From positions 1,975,501 to 2,039,500 of the forward strand of contig LR746267.1 in NCBI GenBank assembly GCA_902729315.2: 64,000 nucleotides of DNA, read 5' to 3'. The DNA comes from Spirodela intermedia. Taxonomy: Eukaryota > Streptophyta > Magnoliopsida > Alismatales > Araceae. Positions 56,101 through 64,000 of the stretch are shown here, piece by piece (the stretch's first letter is position 1; each line of letters starts with the position of its first letter). A model generated the notes under the pieces. That model worked only from the letters and a program-made list of their open reading frames with translations. It made no database searches and was not told the DNA's origin. A program made the translations under genes and the position numbers.

Positions 56101-58890
56101 ATACACGCCTGCTGGCCGGGCCTTCAAGGCAAAATTGTATGTCTACTAGATCTTCAGTTTCTTCATGTACTTGGTTTAGATTACCACTGACCGGCCTCTT
56201 CAATGACAGTGCAAAGCTCCGAGCAAGACAGAAGGAGCGGCTCGCCCTGAGGCGTACTGCAGAGGTTCCATGTTCGACTGAGACCCTCAGTGGAGTTGAT
56301 GTGCCGCCGCAATTAGTCCCACCTCCCAATGAAGGGGATGCTACCCTAATCGCCAGCAGGCCTGGGGAAGCTGTCGTGGACCAGATACCGTCCTGTGATT
56401 TGGGAGAAAACAAAACAGCTCAGCCATCTGAAGCTCTTCATGGTAGGAATTCTGTGAAGTTGGGCAAAACCCTGAAGCATGGGCACAGAAGATTTCACAG
56501 CAGTCATGTGGATCCTTCTGCGAAGCCTCTTGAGATGTTTGCCCCAGAAAATTATTCTTCAAGCTCCAATTTCCCTAATGCGGTCACTAACAATGATCAC
56601 TTGCCTGTCCTGGGATTATGTGCTCCAAATGCGCATAAACTAGAGTCAATGTCTCAGAACTTCCACACTTTTCTCAGCATACCCGTGCCCAATTTTGAAG
56701 AAAGAAGATCAAGCATGGGTCCCCCTGAATTTCCATTTCCATCTCTCAAAGATCGACCGATTCCCGTGGACACCTCTATGTTGCCAGACATGTTTCCAGA
56801 CACTATCAATCGCCATCTGAAGAGTATTGCCTCTGGAAGCTACTTCCCCTTCAACCCTGTACTCTCCTCTAAACACTCCCTCGTTTTTATGGCAAAACCG
56901 CTTGTTCTATGCATCTAATAATGAGATTTTTTTTTTTTTTCTGCAATGCCCTCCTCTGGCTTCTCAGGGAAAAGCTTCTGCAGAACACAAGGGCGAAGCA
57001 GGCTCTTCTGTCTCTTCATTTCAAGAAAAAATCATGCTTTCTGGCTTATCGCTTCAGGATGAAATGCTCCCCAAGTTCCCATTTCCTCATCTGCTCGGAT
57101 CCAAGTCACTCTCAGACATACTGCCAAGCCTGTCCTTGGACATGAAAGCAGAGAACCTGGCTACGCCATTGCAAGATCCCCCCAGCCTTCCGGCCGTGCC
57201 AAGTTTCAGTCAGCATCTGGGTGAGAACCCACGACAGAAGCAAGTAGGAGACCTGCCTCCTACACTGGCTCTCGGGCAGATGCTGCCGCCCCTCTCCTCA
57301 TTGCCGGAGAACCACAGAAAAGTGCTGGACAATATCATGATGAGGACGGGATCTGCAAGTGGCAAGGTTTCCAAGAAGAGGCTGAAGGTGGAGTCGTGGA
57401 CGGAAGATGAGCTTGATGCCCTCTGGATTGGTGTCCGCCGGCACGGGCGGGGCAACTGGGAGACCATGCTGAGGGACCCAAAGCTGAAATTCTCCAAGCA
57501 CAGACTGCCCGAAGACTTATCGTCAAGGTGGGCAGAGGAGCAGGTCAAGATTTTGGATGGGCCCTCCCACCCCACGTCGAAATCTTCTAGCTCTGCATTT
57601 CCGTCCATCTCCGATGGGATGATGACGCGGGCGCTGCTGGGGAGCAGATTCGCAGGCACTGGTGCAGAGCCGCCCAAATTCCACTCCCACTTGACAGACA
57701 TTCGGCTGGGCTGCGGCGATCTAATAGCTAACCTGCCCAGCAGTGAGCATGCGGAGAATCTCGGGCCGTCGGGTTCCAAGAACTCTTCTTTTCCGCCATG
57801 GCCCCCAGAGAAGATCATGTCCAAGTTTCCTGCTGATTTTGCTGCCGGCCCATCTGACAGACTCAGCAGCGCGGGTCTGCCTTTCTCTGGTAGTAGCCTG
57901 AGCTCTCTGGGCTTGAAGGGCTCAGGTAGCTCCGATCCACGGCAAAGCGAAGAGGGTCGGAGTTCGAGTAGACACTGGAGGCTGCCGAATCCGCTGGACA
58001 GTGCTCTGAACATGCTGCAGGAGATCAGGGGTGGTGAAGAATCCAACCCAGGAGGAGGGTCCTCTTCTGAACCTGATAAAAACCCAGGCAAGTCAAATGA
58101 TGGTGCTGCTGCTGGCGGCTCGAAGATGAACAGACTCCCACATTGGCTCAGGGAGGCTGTCAGTTTCCCTCCAATGAAGCCTCCTTCTGGGCCGGAGCTG
58201 CCTCCAACAGTTTTGGCGATCTCCCATTCTGTCCGCGTGCTCTATGGAAGTGAGAAGCCGGCCATCCCACCGTTCACAGCCCCGGGTCCTCTGCCCTCTG
58301 TACCCAAGGATCCAAGGAAGCATCTCAAGAAGAAAAGGAGGCTGCAGAAGCTCCAACAGTCATCCACGAAGTTGACATCTTTTCCTAAAATCTCTGATGG
58401 TGCTGTGCCAAGGACAGGCCTGGAACCCCGTCTTCGCCCAGTAGCTTTGGCGGCAGCTGCTCTGCGGGACGAGCCAAACTCCAGCGTCCCATCTCTGAAC
58501 CTGAATCTGATGAGCTTGCCATCTCCTCTGCCGCCGCCACTTCCAGTGATTGGGAAACAAGGTATCGTACCTGAAAGAGAACAGTTACGGTCGCCTGAAG
58601 CAGATCACCAGGTAGCTTCATCTTCATCTGCACCGCCGCATGGGGTTGACATTTCGCCAGCTGCCACAAACCCGGGTGATGAAATTCCTGGCCCGGATTT
58701 GAGAACATCTGAGAATGATGAGTTGCAGGGAAAGGACTCAGCCATAGATTTGGAGGGTCTCCATGAGAGAAGCAAGGCCAAGGAGAGTTGTTCCTTGCAG
58801 GGCAGATGGGGAAAGCTGAAGGGGGGTCCCCACATTGAGCAATCAGAGAGTGGGGATTCGAGCAAGGTGGGGACAGAGCCGGCAGATTGA
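44104..58890 (+). CDS. CHR4: CHD3-type chromatin remodeller CHR4/PKR1-like
   Basis: Nuclear SNF2-family ATPase that repositions nucleosomes; Arabidopsis CHR4 (PICKLE-RELATED 1) acts in developmental gene control. Ten coding exons: 44104-44304, 45629-45730, 45842-46579, 47568-47672, 47970-50708, 53184-53341, 54196-54310, 56069-56136, 56210-56858, 56968-58890; 6798 nt, 2265 aa, near the family's ~2200. The start (MKERTSP...NWVLKRKRK) matches the CHR4 N-terminus. A PHD finger (C72 to C113, C4HC3) follows, then a basic Ser-rich linker and two chromodomains (about 573-610 and 637-665). The ATPase has DEMGLGKT (~748), DEGH (~862), [10 protein letters not shown] and [10 protein letters not shown] (~1150). 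A Myb/SANT-like segment ([22 protein letters not shown], shown in parts) lies near 1765, followed by a low-complexity Pro/Ser tail. The big 2.7 kb exon codes for both chromodomains and the whole motor. All motifs are intact. Confidence 0.95.
50709..53183 (+). other. Large CHR4 intron (2.5 kb)
   Basis: The CHR4 frame stays open for 94 codons past the donor at 50709 before a stop near 50988. T-rich, no gene recognised inside. Retention would remove the C-terminal third of the protein. Confidence 0.6.
54311..56068 (+). other. CHR4 intron carrying a possible Copia remnant
   Basis: This 1.76 kb intron is less AT-rich in its middle. On the minus strand, 55392-55192, an open frame contains [16 protein letters not shown], like the integrase-core motif of Ty1/copia elements, and shortly after it EAVMFDEST, like the motif that follows the integrase. 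The segment between them in real elements (about 200 residues) is missing. Three copies of a TTATAAGAC word lie near 54830-54990. Confidence 0.35.
55192..55392 (-). pseudogene. Possible internally deleted Ty1/copia pol fragment
   Basis: A 66-codon minus-strand frame with two short copia-like motifs (see the intron entry). It is too short and too altered to be functional, and the resemblance rests on about 25 residues. Confidence 0.3.
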
Positions 58891-60640
58891 AACGGAGTAT
58901 GTCTCCTCCACACAGAACATTGTGTCGAAAGACCATGAAAATGAGGATAAATTGTAAACCCCCTGCCTCTCTTCACAAATTTGTCACCCTGGTGTGCCAT
59001 TTTTGTAGGCATCGCCACTGTAATACGGGTATCCTTCCCTCCTTGTAAAGTTTATATAACAGAAACGTTCTTGCTTGATTGAAATCTTCCTCCCCTCCCC
59101 TCCCCCTCTCTCTAGCCCTTGTACAGCAACCAATCTGTGACCTCTTCCCTCTTCACCAGCATTTCTGATGCACTAAAACAGGCTGATCTTGGCCAAGATG
59201 TTGCTGGTCACATGGGCTTTATTCTCGGGAAATCTGTGAGGAACCCCGGAGACCTGCCATCTCGAAGAGGCGACCAGCAGAGACTCTTGCGAGAGCTCTC
59301 TGTGTTCTACCTTGTATCCCCTTTCCCTAAGTTCCTCACTCTCTTCGGAATCCGAAGGCCCTCACTCTGTATTTAGGGTTCGTGAATCAGAGAAGTTCCT
59401 GCACCCTGTCTCTTCCCTTCCTTTCGGTGCCCATCCTTAGCTCGAGGTCTGTCCGACCCAAACTGGGGCATCTATCAGCGTCCTCCCATCCAGTTGAGTT
59501 CCGTGGATCCTATTTTATGGCCAACCTTCGCCTTAAACGCCCAAGTTGGGTTTCTAGGAGACGATGTACGAGTAATCCTCTTTTGAGCCACATTTCCCTG
59601 ATTTGGTAAGTAAGAGAGTTTCTGAAGTTCTGTCGTTCTTAAGGTCTTGTGCGGAGGCTTCTTTCTTCTTTTGCTTCATTTTCTCGTTGCCCATGATCTG
59701 TGACGGTTCGGGTTTTCAGATTCCCAACACATCTGGCTCCTTCCTGCAAGCCGAGGAAGGAGACATCACCATAGTCAACCCTTCACTCGACTGTTCTCAC
59801 TATCTTCTTTTTCTTATCAGGAGCAAAGCCGTGATTTTCGGCCGTGAACAAGGGTATCTACTTCAACTTTAGGAAAGCTTAGCCGAGAGCTGAAGCCCAC
59901 AAATAGACTTGTAGCCGAACGACAAGGTCTCCATAGCTGCCTGGGTTTGACCTGCCTCATGCCACCGTTTCCGCATAAGTCAACCCATAAAGTCGCCGAC
60001 CGACCATGCACCATATAGACTCTAGATCCTCCTTAGTAGTAGTAGGAAGGGGAGGTCCTGTGGTAGGTGATCGACAGAGAGAATGGCAGAAGTCGTGACC
60101 TCCTTCCTGCCGATGCCTCTCGTGGTGGCTTTATGTACGCACCTCTCTCTCTCTCTCGCTCTCATCAAAACCCCAGAGATCCTCAAAAGAGTTTAATGCC
60201 ATACCAAAAATGAGGTCTTTCTCAGAGGGCAAAAAAACCGTTGCAAGACCCTCAACGTGGAAGACAAACAAGGCTAAGAACCGCAGCCTGTCTTTGTATA
60301 TCCCGAAACCTCAGACGTATACTGTATCAGGCAGGGACTGTTATCCGAAGCCTGTTACCCTCTTGATGGCACTCGAACTAAGTAATTGTCCAGCTTACGA
60401 TTGTTTCCAGCCAATCGATGCTATGAGGAAAAGTTATCCAAATCCGGGCGTAATCCGCTTGCATTAGCAGGCGATCCAAAAAGGGGGATGACGATCGATA
60501 TGCCGTCTATCCGACCGCGGCACGTTGCCAACGATTCGGTAATCCGACATCTCAGAACCTTACAGCTTACGGCCGTCGGATAAGAAGGATTTCACAGCCG
60601 CCGGATTTACGCGTGTTGCCATTCTGCCCATCCATGCACT
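58891..60640. other. Intergenic between CHR4 and the defensin gene
   Basis: Starts with the CHR4 3' UTR; no poly-A signal could be assigned with confidence. From about 59100 to 60450 the DNA is more GC-rich than other spacers and has many short open frames but no recognisable protein. Short CT tracts occur at ~59094-59114 and ~60141-60160. The part near the defensin gene holds several GTCGGAT/ATCCGAC words (60500-60610). Confidence 0.5.
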
Positions 60641-60643
60641 GCG

Positions 60644-60650
60644 CATAAAA
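60644..60650 (+). promoter_or_regulatory. Candidate TATA box of the defensin gene
   Basis: CATAAAA about 44 bp upstream of the defensin ATG. If used, the leader would be only ~15-20 nt. No other TATA-like word lies close. Confidence 0.35.
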
Positions 60651-60693
60651 CCCCGGGTGCTTCTCCAGAACAGGCCAGGTTTCTGGGTAGACA

Positions 60694-61029
60694 ATGGAGG
60701 CCAAGAAGCCAGCACTCCTCTCCTCCTTCTTATTATTGCTTCTCGTTGTGGGTACATGTGAGCGCCCTCTCTCTCTCTCTTTCTCCCTATGTGTAGTGAA
60801 GAAGGAGCTCTTTCTTTCTCGCTCTCTCTTTCCATGGCTAACGAGCTGGCTGTTCTACGCAGGGGAGATGCAGCAGACGGAGGCGAGAATATGCGAGTCT
60901 CCTAGCAACGGTTTGCGAGGGCTGTGCAACAATAACAGGGCCTGTGCGAAGAGCTGCAGGGCGGATGGCTATTCGCGCGGGAAGTGCGTGGGATTGCTCC
61001 GCAGGTGCATGTGCCAGCGCCATTGCTGA
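60694..61029 (+). CDS. Plant defensin (gamma-thionin), secreted CS-alpha-beta peptide
   Basis: Small secreted antimicrobial-type peptide. Two exons, 60694-60757 and 60863-61029, separated by a 105-bp GT-AG intron in the usual plant-defensin position at the end of the signal peptide; 231 nt, 76 aa. The signal peptide (MEAKKPALLSSFLLLLLVVG) is hydrophobic. The mature part begins near ARICESPSNG. It has eight cysteines in defensin order: C, C, then CAKSC (the CxxxC of the helix), GKC (gamma-core GXC), then CMC and a final C two residues after RH. The length and spacing match the family. The activity spectrum and any signalling role cannot be told from sequence. Confidence 0.93.
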   Translation: MEAKKPALLSSFLLLLLVVGTCERPLSLSFSLCVVKKELFLSRSLFPWLTSWLFYAGEMQQTEARICESPSNGLRGLCNNNRACAKSCRADGYSRGKCVGLLRRCMCQRHC

Positions 61030-61900
61030 TGGGCGAGGCCAGGAGGAGCCTCGTTGTCCTCTTGCGGAGTCTATGTATCACTGGAATAAGCCTACTATGA
61101 TGTCTTCATCTTGCGCTGAATTTACACCATTTGAGAAATAAATGGAACAAAACGGTATGATAATTGTGCTCAGAAATTTAGAATTTAGAGTGGGGAGAAG
61201 GCTTGGACAGGGGGTGGATACTTTGGAAGCTAAACGAAGTGAAGGTAATAAAGTGATCGCTCAGAAGTCAATCTGGACGACTTTACGTATCAGTTTTCCA
61301 TGGGTGGTAATGAATCGTGGTTCTCGGGTATTTAAACGGGGTTGGTTCAATACATATGAACCGGTTGAATGTATAAATCGTGCGGATATGATGGGCTAGA
61401 TCTCTCTATCACAGCGTTGGTGGGTTTTGAACCTGTTTCCCTCTTACTCCTGTCCTGGTCTCTCCACCCTTCCTGTCTCCTGCTGTCTTTGGTCCAGTCC
61501 CTCTGTAACCTCGCTGCCGTCCCTTCTCCCACTCTCCGCTGTGTTCCGACCATTCAATCCAGGCATTGAACCATCCCCGCTTCCCCACCCTTGGACTTCC
61601 TAGACCACTACTTTCTCCTTGGTTCGGGAAGTCTGAGAGAATTCGCCCTACATTTGGTGAACTCGCTTTTAGTGACTGGCATTTTTGTGAGAACTGTCCT
61701 TGTCAAGGGTGAGTAACAGGGCTCAAGCATAGATTTCTAATAGGGGCGACTTTCCTTCATGTAAGTCGTCCTTGCAGGAAGGGTTCTTTCTTACAGCCAC
61801 TTACTTAAAGGATGATTATAGTGCTCTATTGCATAATGCATTTCTTTCATTCCCGTGGCCCAAGAGGAGTGTAAGATGAAGTAGAAAATGAAAAACGAGG
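61030..61900. other. Defensin 3' flank, no further gene recognised
   Basis: Contains the defensin 3' UTR. A GGTTCAATACATATGAACC inverted repeat lies near 61341-61361. Open frames here (for example 61142-61399) have no family features. Confidence 0.45.
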
Positions 61901-64000
61901 TTGAGGTGATGTTTTTTGAACTTCATCCTTTATGACATTATTTTTACTGTTTAAATTTGCATATATTCATATTTTTTTTGAAAATAATTATGTTCTATAT
62001 ATCTTATTTTGATTTTACTATGTCATTAAGGAAAATGTCAATTTTAAGTTCGGGGGTGATGGTATGATTTAATTGTTGTGTAATAAGTCACATAAATTTA
62101 AAATTTATAAAATTAGATAATATTTATTTTTAAAATTTTAAATATTTTAGAATAAATTAATTAATTATAATTCAATAAAAGGTTCCAAGAAGAGTGTAAA
62201 ATTTACAAGTTTTTCACAAGGATATAAAATAATATATGGTAATATTTCATGATTGTTTTTAAAGCAGATGATTTTTATAAATTTTAGATTAAATGATGAA
62301 GATAAAATATATTTAAAAATTTACAAAAAAAATTAGGTACATATAGTAAGATTACATCAGCATCTTGATGAATGTGATTTGGGTTAAAATAGAATTCTAC
62401 GTAATGATTGTTACGTCAACAATTATAGATGATTTAATTAGTCAAATTAAGATATGTAAAAAGAAGACTAATCATAATTGAATGTAGAAGATTTTTGGAA
62501 CTTGAAATCACATAAAATCTCACTAAATTAAAAAAATATTAAGTTTAAAGTATGAAAGATAGAGTTCTAACTTTGTGATAGTAATCATGAGAAATCTATA
62601 TATTGAAAAATTATTATACAATATCTAAATCTTTAAAGGTTCTCTTTAGATATGGATATTTGATAAGTCTTCATTATCATGAGTTAATAATTAATAAATA
62701 ATATAGTTTTAGCCTTAAATAATGATAAATAGACTTATATTTGTGTTAAATTATGAAAAGTAGTTTTCATTTGATTAATGTAAATGTTTGACTAATTATA
62801 TAATTTTATATATATTTATATAATTTTTATAGTCTTATTTTTGAGATAAATAAAGAAAAATAAATTAAAATAAAAATATATAAAAAGAGAGGGACCGGCT
62901 GACCAACTGGGCCCATAAGTAGGTTGAAAGTACAGTCAGGGAAAGCTGCGAGCAAGGGCTCAAGTGACTATGGACCAATGGGGACGTGTACACCACTCCC
63001 CTTCCATGTCATTAGTGGTTAGTCGATTGTAGGATAAAGAGTGGTCATACAAACGAGAGAAAGGGACTCATTACTTGGAAATGTGATATTAGTATATATT
63101 CATCCAAAACTTCAGTGTACAACCGATGCGGGACTAAACCCGCATCACACCTTTTTGAAATGATTTTATTTATTTTAATACCTAAAATACTTCTTAGTTA
63201 TAATAACAATATACTCATTATGACATCACTTTATAAAGGTATTAGAGTATTTATTTCAATCTTTCTTATGCAGGCGAGCGATCGGCATGAGTTCGAATCT
63301 TATTAGAGCCAAAACTCATATTTTTATTTGATTAAATTGTGAATTTTTTAGAGATCGTTGGTGAAGGATTAAGTCATTAGAATCGCTTGATCATCAATGA
63401 AAATCTCATCGATGTGATTCACGAAATATTATTACTAAAATTACTGAATGATTCACGATAAAAGGATCTCGAATCTATTGAATAAAGCATCTCTAATTGA
63501 TCGACGAACAAGCTGTTGTTGGAAAGAAGACAATCCATCGGGAGATGAGTCGCCACCTCTTAAGAACATAATAGATTCAATGACGAGCCTCTTCTTACTA
63601 TGCGCACCTGATGATGAAGTTCTTTGACATGAACCTCACTTTCAGCTTTTCTTCATCGGGTGACAACCTTTGAAAAGTTGCAAAATTATTATTTTTCCAC
63701 TTTCCTAGGTGATAATAGCTAGAGATGATTCGACGACTCGTTTAATTGATCTCTAGACTTTGTAAGAAGACTAAAGATTATCTGTCGCCCTTGTTTAAGA
63801 AGAGCTTTCGAGGTCATAGACACTACTACACAATGATCTTTTTGAACGCTCAAGATTTTGATGTATTATTGATGTATTGTCGGTGTGATATTAGAACTCT
63901 ATTTTCCTACTTTCAACTTAATTTTTACCTCATTTAATGATAATTTATGTGATTTAAATCTAATAAACTATTTTTCATTGAATGACGATTCTTCTAACTT
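61901..64000. other. AT-rich intergenic DNA to the window end
   Basis: Very AT-rich at 61900-62880. A small hairpin, GATGCGGG (63125-63132) with CCCGCATC (63139-63146), lies in sequence resembling a plant retroelement end. A GAGTTCGAATC word near 63289-63299 resembles a tRNA B box. No coding gene is supported. Confidence 0.45.

Noticed and set aside
57210-58091. 293-codon minus-strand ORF
   Set aside because: It is antisense to the last CHR4 exon, whose plus-strand frame has family motifs. The minus frame has none and is explained by base composition.
61142-61399. 85-codon plus-strand ORF after the defensin gene
   Set aside because: No signal peptide, domain or family pattern; it lies in the 3' flank and is probably chance.
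63245-63305. Possible tRNA gene because of GAGTTCGAATC
   Set aside because: No A box at tRNA spacing and no acceptor stem could be found; at most a tRNA-derived repeat end.

Overview
The window is nuclear DNA of a flowering plant. The evidence is intron-rich genes with GT-AG splice sites, plant-specific families (HAK/KUP potassium transporter, plant two-domain saposin-like protein, CHR4-type CHD3 remodeller, plant defensin), long AT-rich intergenic DNA, many CT/GA microsatellites and LTR-retrotransposon remnants. GC-rich coding exons contrast with AT-rich introns. I cannot name the species. No bacterial, viral or CRISPR content was seen.

Layout from left to right. (1) <1-1292, minus: 5' part of a saposin B-domain protein, cut by the window edge. 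It is divergent from (2) 2698-3687, plus: an intronless six-helix membrane protein of unknown function. (3) 3688-10470: intergenic DNA with a long CT tract, a head-to-head pair of LTR-like ends, a small non-autonomous LTR element and a ~130 bp tandem triplication. (4) 11277-15598, plus: a nine-exon cluster-II HAK/KUP potassium transporter (773 aa). (5) About 16460-22750: a tandem array of ~465-470 bp monomers, with one diverged inverted copy near 30.24-30.66 kb; each monomer carries a tRNA-like A-box/B-box pair on the minus strand. (6) 23428-28995, plus: VPS4/SKD1, the ESCRT-III AAA ATPase (8 exons, 433 aa). (7) 30889-34887, plus: DEAD-box RNA helicase of the RH36/DDX49 type (6 exons, 490 aa). 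(8) 38544-35479, minus: 20S proteasome subunit beta-7 (8 coding exons, 268 aa) with a non-coding first exon near 40.42-40.6 kb. (9) 44104-58890, plus: CHR4/PKR1-like CHD3 chromatin remodeller (10 coding exons, 2265 aa) with a non-coding leader exon ending at 41577; it shares a compact GC-rich, G-box-containing promoter region with the proteasome gene. (10) 60694-61029, plus: a two-exon plant defensin (76 aa). (11) 61030-64000: AT-rich DNA without recognisable genes.

The genes do not form a pathway: this is an ordinary mix of housekeeping genes (VPS4, RH36, proteasome beta-7, CHR4) and physiological genes (K+ transport, saposin, defensin). All exon models were built by hand from splice signals, reading-frame continuity and family homology. 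Total lengths are divisible by three and match family sizes. The most unusual element is the satellite-like array with tRNA-like Pol III promoter motifs.
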